From positions 27,135 through 91,134 of the forward strand of contig JANXSF010000092.1 of the NCBI GenBank assembly GCA_025352795.1: a DNA stretch of 64,000 bases, read 5' to 3'. Below the pieces are notes generated by a model, which was not told the DNA's origin, ran no database searches, and saw only the letters and a program-made list of their open reading frames with translations. Positions 18,184-27,121 of the stretch are shown here, in pieces. The first letter of the stretch is position 1. Every line of letters starts with the position of its first letter. The translations under genes and the position numbers were made by a program. The stretch comes from Acidobacteriota bacterium (GTDB lineage Bacteria; Acidobacteriota; Terriglobia; Bryobacterales; Bryobacteraceae).

Positions 18184-20139
18184 GTGATTAAGGATCAACA
18201 AGAAAGGAGCAGTGGGATTCGATTAAGGACAACGTTTGCACTCATCTTTTTGCTTTCAGTTTGCTGGATAATACCCTCGATTGCGTTAGACACCACAGAA
18301 AAGTGGGTGGCGATGGGCCCCTACGGTGGTGAGGCAGTTGTTGTTACCGTCCATCCAAAAACGGATGCACTTCTTGCTGCCTCGTTGCATGGTCGCCTAT
18401 TCCGTTCCCAGGATAGTGGGGCTCATTGGCTGAGTCGACCCTTTCCTGCCGAACTGAATTCAAAGGTCAACGCCATACTGTTTGATTCCATTTCTGATTC
18501 TATTAACGATAAGAGCTATTTATTAGCCGTTTCGCACGACCACGCAACAGGCAGCGGCCTGTATAAGACCATCGACGATGGGATTACATGGCAAGCCAGT
18601 TCTGAATTCCGAGGGCGATCCGTGTGGGCTTTGGCTACTTTCCCAGGAAATCCGCAAGTGATTGCGGCTGGCGCAACCGATGGTGTGTATTTGTCTAAGA
18701 ACGGTGGCCAAAATTGGCAGCGCATATCCCCAGGCGATCAAGGTGACCTGCAGCCAGTTGTTTCCGTGGCGTTTGACCCTACCGACGCTCGCACCATTTT
18801 TGCCGGGACTCCCCACCTGCCATGGCGAACAAAGGATGAAGGATCCACCTGGACCTCAATTCACACCGGTATGATTGACGATTCCGACGTATTTTCACTA
18901 GCCCCGGCCTTACAACAACCAGGACGTCTATTTGCCAGTGCCTGCACCGGCATTTATCGCAGTGATGACCGCGGTGAACATTGGTTGAAATTACGAGGTT
19001 CCACGGAAGCAAGCTATCGAACCTATGTAATTTTTCCCGATCCTTCTCCCTATTCTTCCCTCTCGTCGCGCGTCTACGCGGGCACGACCGGTGGATTGCA
19101 GCGATCGCTGGATGGTGGCGTCACTTGGCAACGAGTTTATGCCGGAGCCGTGAAGTCTGTGGTCAGTAGTCATTTGCATCCCCTGCAACTCTATGCCGCA
19201 ACAATGGACGCTGGGTTGATTCGCAGTGACGATGGTGGCGATACCTTTCGTCCCATCAATGAAGGGTTTGAAGGACATGCCATGAACGGTCTGTTCACTG
19301 CTTCCAATGCGCTTTTCGTAGCCGGTCAGAATGGGGCGGCGGCTCAATATCCATCCTCTACCGTTTGGCAAACAATCAAGCCAGCCGATGCATTTACCTT
19401 CCTGGCTGGATCTTCCCCTTCCCAAATTTTCAGCGCTTCGGCCCACGCACTTTGGCTGAGTGATAATGGCGGCCATCAATGGAAACAGATTCCTGCCCCT
19501 GCCCAGCGCGGTTCGTTGACTGCTCTGGCTTTGCTTGCCGATGGCACACCCGCAAAATTGTGGGTGGCCACTACGGCTGGTCTATTTGAAGGTTCCCCGG
19601 GCAGTTCACGCTGGAAAGCGGTTGCTGTTCCGGCGCTGGAAAGCCAACCCATTCGAGTAATGACGGCATCAAAAAATAGAATCATCGTCGCCTCCCGTGG
19701 ACACGCCGCCATCTCATCGGACAGGGGTGCCAATTGGGCTCTCCTGCCATTGCCGATCGCGGGCCTGGAATGGGAAGGGTTTGCTTTCAGCCCGGTTGAC
19801 GATCATTTGGTGGCGGCCACATCGCACGGGCTTTTCCTGCTTCAATCATCAGGTGACCAATGGACGCCAGCACTGGGTGCCCCGGCAGCAACTACTAGCG
19901 GGCTCTTTTTTCATCCCCAATTTCCGAATCTGGCCTTTGCCGCGCAGCAATCCAGTGTTTTCTACTCCATAGATGGTGGCCAGTCCTGGCAAATCTTGCC
20001 ACGTGCTGGAATGGCCATTGCTGCCCAAATCAAAAGCCTTAACATTATCCCCAGCCAGCCCAATCGCATTATTGCGCTTGTGGCTAGACGTGGAGTTTAT
20101 GCCACGTCAATTGACCCCGAAGTCTTAAGTAAACCGTGA
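18184..20139 (+). CDS. Secreted BNR/Ycf48-like beta-propeller protein
   Basis: About 650 residues, with a signal-like segment (FALIFLLSVCWIIPSIA) near residues 19-36. The rest is a chain of propeller blades of the sialidase/photosynthesis-factor type, marked by repeated S.DGG..W motifs: RSQDSGAHW, KTIDDGITW, LSKNGGQNW, RTKDEGSTW, RSDDRGEHW, RSLDGGVTW, RSDDGG, LSDNGGHQW and YSIDGGQSW. These are structural Asp-box loops and do not imply sialidase activity; no catalytic arginine triad is evident. The frame opens with GTG at 18184 without a good ribosome site; an AGGAG at about 18205 precedes a non-standard in-frame ATT, so the true start is uncertain. It is coupled to the next gene. Confidence 0.8.
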   Translation: MIKDQQERSSGIRLRTTFALIFLLSVCWIIPSIALDTTEKWVAMGPYGGEAVVVTVHPKTDALLAASLHGRLFRSQDSGAHWLSRPFPAELNSKVNAILFDSISDSINDKSYLLAVSHDHATGSGLYKTIDDGITWQASSEFRGRSVWALATFPGNPQVIAAGATDGVYLSKNGGQNWQRISPGDQGDLQPVVSVAFDPTDARTIFAGTPHLPWRTKDEGSTWTSIHTGMIDDSDVFSLAPALQQPGRLFASACTGIYRSDDRGEHWLKLRGSTEASYRTYVIFPDPSPYSSLSSRVYAGTTGGLQRSLDGGVTWQRVYAGAVKSVVSSHLHPLQLYAATMDAGLIRSDDGGDTFRPINEGFEGHAMNGLFTASNALFVAGQNGAAAQYPSSTVWQTIKPADAFTFLAGSSPSQIFSASAHALWLSDNGGHQWKQIPAPAQRGSLTALALLADGTPAKLWVATTAGLFEGSPGSSRWKAVAVPALESQPIRVMTASKNRIIVASRGHAAISSDRGANWALLPLPIAGLEWEGFAFSPVDDHLVAATSHGLFLLQSSGDQWTPALGAPAATTSGLFFHPQFPNLAFAAQQSSVFYSIDGGQSWQILPRAGMAIAAQIKSLNIIPSQPNRIIALVARRGVYATSIDPEVLSKP

Positions 20140-20159
20140 AAAAATTAAGAGAGACGTCT

Positions 20160-22208
20160 ATGAAAATTCAACCCTTATTCTTAGCGACAATTCTTGTCGC
20201 CTTGCCCCTGGCTGCTCAGCCTCAACCTGCATCTGCCTCTTCCAAAATGCCTGATTTTGTGAAGAAACTGGAAGTCGGTATTTTCGGGGGCTTCAGCGGT
20301 TATTCGCTACGAAACAACAAGTACAGCCCGTCTGGAGCTGAGCTGGACGAAGGAGGATTGGGCGGTTTTCGCATCGGCGGCACCCTCACTCCACGATGGA
20401 GCCTGGAAGGTGCTTATGCCTATGGCGTAAACAACCTGAATTTGTTCCCGCTATTGCGCAACAACGGCCCTTTGCAATCGGGATTCGGTTCCCGCAATCA
20501 CTCCCTCAGCCTAAACCCTGTGTGGCACTTTGCTGATCCCGATAAGAAATGGCGTCCATACCTTACCGCAGGCGGCGGAGCCATGTGGTTCAACCTTACC
20601 GATGCTGCCACTGCTCGCTTATTACAACTCGGCTCATCCAGCCGCAGTAGCCGCGGTGAGCCTAGCTTCAACTTTGGAGGTGGCGTGAAATACGGCAGCA
20701 ACAAATTAACCAGCTTGCGGTTGGATGCGCGCAACGTTTGGGCTGGGAATCCGCACTTCGGCCTTCCCGTAGCAACCACCATTCCGGGTGCATTTTACAT
20801 TGCTCCCAAGGGCTGGCAGACAGGCGTCCAACTCACCGCAGGTTTGGGCCTGAACTTTGGTGCCGCAGATTCCAAACCACAACTGCTCACCACCAGTTTG
20901 ACTGGCGATACCTCCAATATCCTGATTGGCCAATCACGACCCTTCAAATTCAATGTGGACGCTCCGGCAAAGGCTGTAGTGAAAAACACCTGGTCTTTGA
21001 ATGGTGTTCCTTTTGAACAATCTGGCGACCTTTATAATTTCGATTCCACCGGTCGCCCTGAAGGTATGTATAAGATTTGCGCCACTGCCTCCGCCAAAAA
21101 ATTGGTTTCCAGCACCAGTTGCCAGGAATTGAAGGCTCTCCTTCCAATTCGCAATTTCAACAGCGTTGGGGTTACCGCAGATCCCGCTTCGGTGTACGCC
21201 GGAACGTCGTCCAAAATAACGGCCACAGCGGACCCCGCCAGCATTCCTACCATCAACTATGCTTGGACAGTGAATGGTGCTAAGCAATCGGAAACTGGAT
21301 CTTCCTTTGTTTTCGATACCACGGGCAAAGCCCCCGGAATGTATACAATCTGTGCCACTGCTACGTCTGCTGGCTACACGGAAAAACAAGGTTGCACCAC
21401 AGTGGAAATTAAGGCCTACGGCAATCCGTCCATTTCCATGACTGCATCCCCTGCAGAAGTGGAGGCAGGCAAGTCCGCCAAGGTCACCGTCACCACAAAG
21501 CCCAACGCGGCTGGAACCCCGGTCAATGTTGCTTTGAAATCCAGTGAAGGCAGCATCTCACCCGATGGCACGTTTGATTCGACTGGTGTTACTTTCGATA
21601 AGTCCACTCCAGGCATTCAACGCAAGGCTGTCACCATCACCGGTAACGCTACCGATGCCAATGGTGGATCGGCAACGGCAACCACAACGGTCACCGTGAA
21701 GTCCACGCCCGTGGCCCAGCGCCTGGATGATATCGTCTTCGCCGCTGGCAGTTCACGAGTCAACAACTGCGGCAAGCGGCTGCTTCTGGAAGTCCTTACA
21801 GACAAGATGAAGGCCGATCCCAACGCGCAGGTAGTGCTCATTGGCCATATGGATAAGAGCGAACAAGCGGTTGTCAGCAAGGGATCAAAACGCATGGTCG
21901 CTTCCGCTTCCGACAAGCGTCGCGCATTGAACGTGGCCGCTGTTCTAAGTGCCGGAACGGGAATCTGCTCTGCCTTAGATTTGGGCCGGGTGAAAGTTGG
22001 TTATGCCGGTACGGAGGAAACCAGCGCACCTATGCTGGACTTCTGCGGAACCAGCACAATAGTCAAAGGCGGCAAGCCAGACCCACGCATCGGTTACCGT
22101 CGTGTGGAAGTCTGGCTGGTTCCAGGAGGCGCTACCATGCCTTCTTCCACCGTCAGCTTCGTTGACCCACCAGCCGACGCCGTCAAAGTGCTAGGCTGCC
22201 CGAAGTAA
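20160..22208 (+). CDS. Outer-membrane protein with Ig-like repeats and OmpA-like C-terminus
   Basis: About 683 residues from the ATG at 20160, with a purine-rich AAGAGAG site ahead; a GTG at 20136 overlaps the stop of the propeller gene (GTGA) and is an alternative. After the signal peptide (MKIQPLFLATILVALPLAAQ) comes an eight-stranded-barrel-like region (~40-235: GIFGGFSGYSLRNNKY, ending GWQTGVQLTAGLGLNFG). Then come three or four Ig/PKD-like modules (IPTINYAWTVNGAKQSETG, MYTICATATSAGYTEKQGC). The C-terminal ~150 residues (IVFAAGSSRVNNCGKRLL, VVLIGHMDKSE, DKRRALNVAAVL) are OmpA-like and would bind peptidoglycan. It probably anchors the envelope and may display or hold the propeller partner. 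Confidence 0.75.
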   Translation: MKIQPLFLATILVALPLAAQPQPASASSKMPDFVKKLEVGIFGGFSGYSLRNNKYSPSGAELDEGGLGGFRIGGTLTPRWSLEGAYAYGVNNLNLFPLLRNNGPLQSGFGSRNHSLSLNPVWHFADPDKKWRPYLTAGGGAMWFNLTDAATARLLQLGSSSRSSRGEPSFNFGGGVKYGSNKLTSLRLDARNVWAGNPHFGLPVATTIPGAFYIAPKGWQTGVQLTAGLGLNFGAADSKPQLLTTSLTGDTSNILIGQSRPFKFNVDAPAKAVVKNTWSLNGVPFEQSGDLYNFDSTGRPEGMYKICATASAKKLVSSTSCQELKALLPIRNFNSVGVTADPASVYAGTSSKITATADPASIPTINYAWTVNGAKQSETGSSFVFDTTGKAPGMYTICATATSAGYTEKQGCTTVEIKAYGNPSISMTASPAEVEAGKSAKVTVTTKPNAAGTPVNVALKSSEGSISPDGTFDSTGVTFDKSTPGIQRKAVTITGNATDANGGSATATTTVTVKSTPVAQRLDDIVFAAGSSRVNNCGKRLLLEVLTDKMKADPNAQVVLIGHMDKSEQAVVSKGSKRMVASASDKRRALNVAAVLSAGTGICSALDLGRVKVGYAGTEETSAPMLDFCGTSTIVKGGKPDPRIGYRRVEVWLVPGGATMPSSTVSFVDPPADAVKVLGCPK

Positions 22209-22222
22209 CTTAGTCAGTAAGT

Positions 22223-22246
22223 GGGACAGGCATCCCTGCCTGTCCC
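22223..22246. repeat. Perfect 10-bp inverted repeat with 4-base loop after the OmpA-like gene
   Basis: GGGACAGGCA and TGCCTGTCCC flank the loop TCCC, 15 bases after the stop codon. It could act as a transcription terminator or mRNA stabiliser, but no T-run follows, so it may be a dispersed palindromic element instead. Only one copy was seen in this window. Confidence 0.6.
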
Positions 22247-22477
22247 TTAGTATTCCCACAATTGGACAACTTTTGTGGCGAAGCGTATCAGGCCTTTGAA
22301 AGACCGCAGGTTATCCAACAATGTTGGAGATTCTACAGTGGATGCGGAAAAACTAAGTGACATTGGGCGATTCCGCCTGTCCGCTCGCTTCTGAGCGAAG
22401 GTTTCATTCCGATTTTCAAGCAACTACAGGGCATCCCTGATGATGTATCCCACTCACTTCGGAATTCCGCTCTAACC

Positions 22478-23089
22478 TTACGCAGCACGCAGAAAGGGAG
22501 CATCCTCCTGTTGGCTTGCCCTACGGTAGCCGGATAGCGGTGGCCGAATGGGAAACACCTGACCAGTGGCAATGCTGTCGGTGGGAATGGCCCGCACGTT
22601 TGGACGAGTGCTGTGAAAATAGTCGCTCAGCGGATACAACGCGTACGGAGTCAGTTCGCGGAATACCTTTCCCAGCTTTTGTTCAACGCGATAGGCCGCA
22701 TGAAAAAATAATCCACGATCTATGTCCAAGCGGGTGCAGCAGAGTTTCCAATCTGCGCCCAAAAGGTAGTGGAACGTGAATAACTTGTGTTCTTCAGGCG
22801 TCAAGGTTCGCTTGGCCACCAATAAGAAATCGGCGCAATACTCTTCGTCTTTGCGACCCCAAGCCATGCGTCTATCTTTGCCTGGAACGAATTCAATGGT
22901 TGCCCTGGTGAGATGCTTTTCCTTTTCATGGCAATATCGAAAACGTTTGTAACAGGCACGAAAAATATTACGAAGCGCGCAATTGCAAGGGTTGATTCCT
23001 CCCCTTTTTCCAATTCGCAAACCCAACCCGCGGCACGACGTGCAGTTATGCAGGGCCAGCGCCAATGTTTCTGATCTTGTCCATTCCAT
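22478..23089 (-). CDS. Unknown protein: N-terminal Cys-rich ribbon plus sigma-region-4-like helices
   Basis: I do not recognise a named family. The 203-residue protein starts MEWTRSETLALALHNC. Residues 16-40 hold CTSCRGLG and a later CNCALR, a probable zinc ribbon, followed by CYKRFRYC. The segment ~115-150, LTPEEHKLFTFHYLLGADWK, CCTRLDIDRGLFFHAAYRVE and QKLGKVFRELTPYAL, is predicted helical and resembles the helix-turn-helix part of sigma-like or recombination-directionality proteins. The C-terminal 50 residues are Pro/Arg-rich. It is divergent from an HTH/S24-like regulator across 278 bases that carry a strong palindrome, so the pair may form one regulatory module. Confidence 0.6.
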   Translation of the reverse strand: MEWTRSETLALALHNCTSCRGLGLRIGKRGGINPCNCALRNIFRACYKRFRYCHEKEKHLTRATIEFVPGKDRRMAWGRKDEEYCADFLLVAKRTLTPEEHKLFTFHYLLGADWKLCCTRLDIDRGLFFHAAYRVEQKLGKVFRELTPYALYPLSDYFHSTRPNVRAIPTDSIATGQVFPIRPPLSGYRRASQQEDAPFLRAA

Positions 23090-23328
23090 TGTTTTTGTTT
23101 TTTTCCTCTATCACCCATTTGCTGGGTGCTCTCTCAAGTTCCTGTCTCAGAATATAGATTAAGAAAGTTTCGTCAACCTTATATCTTTTGGACCGATTTT
23201 CATAACTTAATCTTAATCAGGTAATAGGCTCCTATCTGTATGACGTAAAGGAAGTAAAAGATTGCAACAACACTCTCAACCATTTTCGGGTAGTATATCG
23301 TTTGCGGGGATTTAAGAAAATTAAGCTA

Positions 23329-23353
23329 AACCTATTTCTTAAAGAAATAGGTT
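23329..23353. promoter_or_regulatory. Probable operator: perfect 12-bp inverted repeat before the HTH/S24-like gene
   Basis: AACCTATTTCTT (23329-23340) and AAGAAATAGGTT (23342-23353) are exact reverse complements around a single A. It ends 14 bases before the ATG at 23368 and directly abuts the ribosome site TTAGGA. The half-site octamer TTAAGAAA also occurs at 23159-23166 and 23312-23319, and once on the other strand inside the palindrome (23335-23342). Position and symmetry argue for autoregulation by the downstream regulator. A terminator is unlikely because no T-run follows. Confidence 0.7.
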
Positions 23354-23367
23354 ATTAGGACGCGTTT

Positions 23368-24075
23368 ATGTTCTTCAATGAACTACAGGATCGTTTGCTT
23401 GTTCTTTTGCGAGCAAAAATACAAGGCGGGGAATTTACGGAGCGAAGTTTGGCCAAGCTCACCGGAATATCCCAGCCTCACGTCCATAACGTGCTCAAAG
23501 GGGCGCGCAAGTTTTCTCCGGATATAGCTGACTCCATTCTTAAAAAATTGAGGCTCACCACGCTGGACCTGTTCGATGCTCGGGAACTGATTGCCCACCT
23601 TTCCCGCCATTCGCCCCATCAGGATCAGCGGTATTGCCGGGTGAGCGTGCTGGAGGGAATATTGGGTCCAGGCCAAGCCATTCCGAAATCGGCACCAGAT
23701 GGCGAAACCTATACGATTCCCCAATCACAATTGAAATCTGTAACTGATCCGGTTGCTGCACGTCTGGGCTTCGATCCTGAAATGCGGGGAACGTTCGCGG
23801 GCGGAGAAGTAGTGTTATTGGACCAATCGGAAATGGGGCGGACCTATTTGGAATCACAAAGCCTTTACGTCATCCTATCGGAACGCGGAGCCTTGGTTCG
23901 TAAGCTGCGCCAAAACGAGCAAACGTTGGTGATGAGGAACAGTTCTGACACCGATACAGGCGAAACAATTGAGCTGAATGGGCGGAATATTATTGATGTG
24001 GTATTAGCCAGAGTGGTCTGGCTGAACAAGCGCCGACGCTGGGGCGACGAACTATTTGCAGAACGCGGCGCATAG
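23368..24075 (+). CDS. HTH transcriptional regulator with LexA/S24-like C-terminal domain
   Basis: A 235-residue protein. Residues ~22-60 (FTERSLAKLTGISQPHVHNV) form an XRE-like helix-turn-helix. Residues ~150-225 (GGEVVLLDQSEMGRTYLESQ, ALVRKLRQ, then NIIDVVLARVVWLNKRR) fit the beta-rich S24/LexA-type fold. The lysine in VRKLRQ sits near the position of the catalytic lysine, but I cannot identify a clear Ser-Lys pair, so autocleavage is uncertain. The gene has a TTAGGA ribosome site and a perfect palindrome immediately upstream. Phage-type repressors and stress regulators share this architecture. Its neighbour is divergent and unknown. Confidence 0.75.
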   Translation: MFFNELQDRLLVLLRAKIQGGEFTERSLAKLTGISQPHVHNVLKGARKFSPDIADSILKKLRLTTLDLFDARELIAHLSRHSPHQDQRYCRVSVLEGILGPGQAIPKSAPDGETYTIPQSQLKSVTDPVAARLGFDPEMRGTFAGGEVVLLDQSEMGRTYLESQSLYVILSERGALVRKLRQNEQTLVMRNSSDTDTGETIELNGRNIIDVVLARVVWLNKRRRWGDELFAERGA

Positions 24076-24081
24076 TCCTTC

Positions 24082-24822
24082 TTAGACTTTGACCCGAAAT
24101 CCTTTTTCCGAATCCAGCAGCAAAGTATTCAGAGCCTGGATGCGCTGCGATACATGATCGAATCCAAATCGGATATGTTTGCGCATAGCTCGGTCTGCCA
24201 GTGCTACCTTGCCCTGATTCAAGGACTCCATCAAGGTGAGATGCCAATGCGGAGGAAGCCGGTAAAACTGCGACGCGCTGTTGAATAGCCACGTCAACAC
24301 CATGGTCTGATTACGATCAATGGCATCTACCAGGGCTGGGCAACCTCCGCATTCGCCTAGCCGGGTGTGGAACTGTGCATGCGCCCGATGGGCCGTAAAC
24401 ACAAGCTCGGCAACTTCGCCATTTCTACATTGCACGGCACTTTCGTAGTGCGAATCCAAGGCAATGGCCAGATCCAGCATCTCTTCCCGATCCGCTTCAG
24501 TGGCCCGTTCCGCAAACAATCTTGCCGACATGGTTTCCAACGCTTCACGCAAAATGTAATGGCCCATCACGTCGTCTTCGGTTGGAATGCGGACCCGTGT
24601 GCCAACGCGAGGTCGGCTCTCCACAATGCCTTCCAATTCCAATTTTTGCAGGGCTTCGCCAACTGGAAGAAGGCTCATGCGCATTTCGGCGGCCAGCTTA
24701 CGACGGGAAAGCGGAGTGCCTAATGGCAAATCTCCCCGCAGGATATTTGTACGCAAGATGTTGTAAGCCTGTTGGGATAGACTCCCCTTGCCTGCAACTT
24801 TCGTTTTTCCAACAATGGACAT
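24082..24822 (-). CDS. GntR-family transcriptional regulator (FadR/FCD subfamily)
   Basis: A 246-residue regulator. The N-terminal winged helix is clear: QQAYNILRTNILRGDLPLGT, LSRRKLAAEMRMSLLPVGEA, LQKLELEGIVESRPRVGTRV. The C-terminal FCD domain has the helical ligand-binding pattern with LREALETMSARLFAE and the metal-site histidines in HAQFH and the MRKHIR segment. FCD regulators usually sense small carboxylates or sugar acids and repress nearby catabolic genes. No obvious target is adjacent; the closest divergent gene is a DinB protein. The ligand is unknown. It is convergent with the HTH/S24-like gene, with a six-base gap. Confidence 0.92.
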   Translation of the reverse strand: MSIVGKTKVAGKGSLSQQAYNILRTNILRGDLPLGTPLSRRKLAAEMRMSLLPVGEALQKLELEGIVESRPRVGTRVRIPTEDDVMGHYILREALETMSARLFAERATEADREEMLDLAIALDSHYESAVQCRNGEVAELVFTAHRAHAQFHTRLGECGGCPALVDAIDRNQTMVLTWLFNSASQFYRLPPHWHLTLMESLNQGKVALADRAMRKHIRFGFDHVSQRIQALNTLLLDSEKGFRVKV

Positions 24823-24949
24823 TCATTCTTCCTGTTCCCCCAAAAAAAGACAATGAACGAGTTAATATCAATTCCACGCCCCATATGCAAGTTATTTTTT
24901 CGCGAAAACTGAAATTCTGAAATTGGATGGGTAGTGTTAGCCTAAGCTT

Positions 24950-25465
24950 ATGACCCGACCTAAGCCTGAAGAGTACGCGCCATACCACGAATCCTACATA
25001 TCCAAGGTCCCCGATGGTGACATTCTGGACACCCTGGAAGAGCAAACCAGTGAAACCCTGGACCTGCTGGAAGCTGTCCCGGAAGAGATGCAAGCCAGCA
25101 GTTACACACCAGGCAAGTGGACCATTAAACAATGCGTTGGCCATATGATTGATACCGAGCGCATTTTCAGCTATCGCCTGTTGCGCATTGCCCGCAATGA
25201 TCAAACGCCATTGGCCGGTTTTGAGCAAGACGATTACGTAGCAAATTCAGACAGCAACAATCGTACTTGGGAAGACTTACTGGAAGACTACGAATCTGTT
25301 CGCATGTCCACGCTATCTCTGATTCGCCAATTCAAAGGTGACGTCTGGGATAGGCACGGAACAGCCAGCGGCAACAAACTGACGGTACGGGCCATGACAT
25401 TTTTGATCGCTGGTCACGAACGTCATCATTTGACCATCCTACGCGATAAATACGGCTGCAAGTAG
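24950..25465 (+). CDS. DinB-family putative metalloenzyme
   Basis: A 171-residue four-helix-bundle protein of the DinB/YfiT superfamily. The three metal-binding histidines expected for the family are in GHMIDTERIF (about residue 66) and GHERHHLTILRDKY near the C-terminus. The N-terminal LEEQTSETLDLLEAVPEEMQ and YTPGKWTIKQCVGH segments are characteristic. Members include thiol-dependent transferases (for example for bacillithiol or mycothiol), but most are uncharacterised. It is 17 bases upstream of the PQQ-like gene and probably co-transcribed. Confidence 0.88.
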   Translation: MTRPKPEEYAPYHESYISKVPDGDILDTLEEQTSETLDLLEAVPEEMQASSYTPGKWTIKQCVGHMIDTERIFSYRLLRIARNDQTPLAGFEQDDYVANSDSNNRTWEDLLEDYESVRMSTLSLIRQFKGDVWDRHGTASGNKLTVRAMTFLIAGHERHHLTILRDKYGCK

Positions 25466-25482
25466 ATTCAAGGACGGAAACC

Positions 25483-26790
25483 ATGCGCATTTTCATTCCT
25501 TTCACTCTTTTGATTTTCGCTGCCTTGGCATTTGCAGCCGACCCTTGGCCGCAATTCCGCGGACCAGGGTCGAACGGATTTGCCGAAGATCCCCGGCTGC
25601 CTGACCGTTGGAGCGAAACCGAAAATGTGAAGTGGAAAGTGGATGTGCCGGGCGTTGGATGGTCGTCCCCAATTGTTTGGGGCGGGAAGATTTTTTTAAC
25701 AGCGGTAATCGCTGCCGATTCAAAAGAGGCTCCGAAAAAGGGGCTCTATTTTGGCGGTAACCGGGAGTCTTTGCCAGCAGATGAACATCGCTGGATGCTT
25801 TACGCTTACGATTTTGCAACGGGCAAGAAGTTGTGGGAGCGGGAAGCGCATCGGGCTGTTCCAACATCGTCGCGACATTTGAAAAATAGTTACGCCAGTG
25901 AGACTCCAACCACGGATGGCAAATTGGTCTACGCCTACTTTGGAAACGTGGGGCTGTATGCTTTTGATTTTTCCGGGAAGCTGGCCTGGAAGAAAGAATT
26001 TCCGGCACGCAAGACGCGTTATGGCTGGGGCACAGCGGCATCGCCAGTGCTGCATAAAGGCCGCTTGTACTTGGTGAACGACAATGACGAAGCGTCCACT
26101 CTGTTGACGCTAGACGCAGGGACAGGGCAGAAGATTTGGGAAGTGAGTCGCGAAGAGAGAAGCAATTGGGCCACGCCGTTTGTTTGGGAAAATGCGCAGC
26201 GGACAGAAATTGTGACCTCGGGAACGGACAAAGTTCGGTCCTATGATTTGGATGGAAAAGTGTTGTGGGAATTCAAGGGCATGTCCACCATTGTTGTCCC
26301 CACGCCGTTCACGCGCTTCGGGCTGTTGTACATGACTAGCGGCTACGTGCAGGATCAGGAGCGGCCAGTTTATGTGATCAAGCCTGGTGCCAAAGGCGAT
26401 ATTACCGGCAACAAAGATCAGCTTGCCTGGTACAAGCCGCAAGCGGGCCCCTACAATCCTTCACCGTTGGTTTATGGCGACATCTATTTTACCTTGCTGG
26501 ACCGTGGCTTCTTCACTGCCCACGATGCCAAAAATGGGGATGAACTTTATGCCAGACAGCGGATTGATGCAAAAGCCGGTGCCTTTACCAGTTCGCCGTG
26601 GGCCTACAACGGAAAAGTATTTGCCTTAAGCGAGGATGGCGATACGTTTGTGCTGGCTGGTGGCAAGGAATATAAATTGTTGGGTAAGAACTCGCTGAAT
26701 GAAATGTGCATGGCCACTCCAGCGATCTACGATGGTTCACTGTTGATCAGGACTGCGGGGAAGTTATATCGAATTAGCGGGTCAAAGTGA
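25483..26790 (+). CDS. Exported PQQ-like beta-propeller protein
   Basis: A 435-residue protein with a signal peptide (MRIFIPFTLLIFAALAFAAD). After DPWPQFRGPGSNGFAEDPRL comes a series of PQQ-binding-like blades: YAYDFATGKKLWE, LYAFDFSGKLAWKKEF, LLTLDAGTGQKIWEVS, VRSYDLDGKVLWEFKG and TAHDAKNGDELYARQ. These are tryptophan-docking propeller repeats. The opening WPQFRGP motif is widespread in planctomycete and acidobacterial proteins that are not known dehydrogenases. There is no cytochrome c motif and no disulphide typical of methanol dehydrogenase, so a true quinoprotein dehydrogenase is not supported. A role in the periplasm, binding or scaffolding, is all that can be said. Confidence 0.85.
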   Translation: MRIFIPFTLLIFAALAFAADPWPQFRGPGSNGFAEDPRLPDRWSETENVKWKVDVPGVGWSSPIVWGGKIFLTAVIAADSKEAPKKGLYFGGNRESLPADEHRWMLYAYDFATGKKLWEREAHRAVPTSSRHLKNSYASETPTTDGKLVYAYFGNVGLYAFDFSGKLAWKKEFPARKTRYGWGTAASPVLHKGRLYLVNDNDEASTLLTLDAGTGQKIWEVSREERSNWATPFVWENAQRTEIVTSGTDKVRSYDLDGKVLWEFKGMSTIVVPTPFTRFGLLYMTSGYVQDQERPVYVIKPGAKGDITGNKDQLAWYKPQAGPYNPSPLVYGDIYFTLLDRGFFTAHDAKNGDELYARQRIDAKAGAFTSSPWAYNGKVFALSEDGDTFVLAGGKEYKLLGKNSLNEMCMATPAIYDGSLLIRTAGKLYRISGSK

Positions 26791-26791
26791 C

Positions 26792-26820
26792 GGCCTTGGT
26801 CTGTGTTGCAGACCAAAGCC
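26792..26820. terminator. Stem-loop after the PQQ-like gene
   Basis: TTGGTCTG (26796-26803) and CAGACCAA (26809-26816) pair around the loop TGTTG, extended by GGC/GCC two bases further out. It begins just after the stop codon at 26790. There is no good T-run, so it may be a weak or factor-dependent terminator. Confidence 0.5.
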
Positions 26821-26873
26821 AAAATGGGGGACGGGATTGAGTGCTTAAGGGCACTTCTTGTTTTATAAATTGT

Positions 26874-27068
26874 TCAATCTGCCCGGCGTTGCTTACGGAA
26901 CATTCCCAGTCCAATTAGGACGGAGGCCGCAACCAAGTAGGCATCAACCTCGGGGAGGGAGTTGTTGAAAACGGAACTGATCTGACTGCCAAAGGCAGCG
27001 GGCAGCAATAGGACTGCCAAAATTGTAAGTGGGATAGCGACGATCTTTCCTGTTCTAATTACTTTCAT
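26874..27068 (-). CDS. 64-residue exported protein with exosortase-like C-terminal tail
   Basis: A tiny protein of unknown function. The N-terminus MKVIRTGKIVAIPLTILAVL ends in LLPAAFGSQ, a signal peptide. After only about 12 mature residues comes the tail SLPEVDAYLVAASVLIGLGM then FRKQRRAD: a PE-type motif, one transmembrane helix and an arginine cluster. That is the layout of PEP-CTERM/VPEID-CTERM sorting signals recognised by exosortases. The LPEVD motif is closest to the VPEID variant. Small proteins of this type are frequent in Acidobacteria. No exosortase gene is in the window. A structured leader with a stem-loop lies upstream. Confidence 0.6.
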   Translation of the reverse strand: MKVIRTGKIVAIPLTILAVLLLPAAFGSQISSVFNNSLPEVDAYLVAASVLIGLGMFRKQRRAD

Positions 27069-27121
27069 ATTTTTGAGATATAAATGTCTGACTGGATCTT
27101 CATTAGTATGCTCGGAGACAC

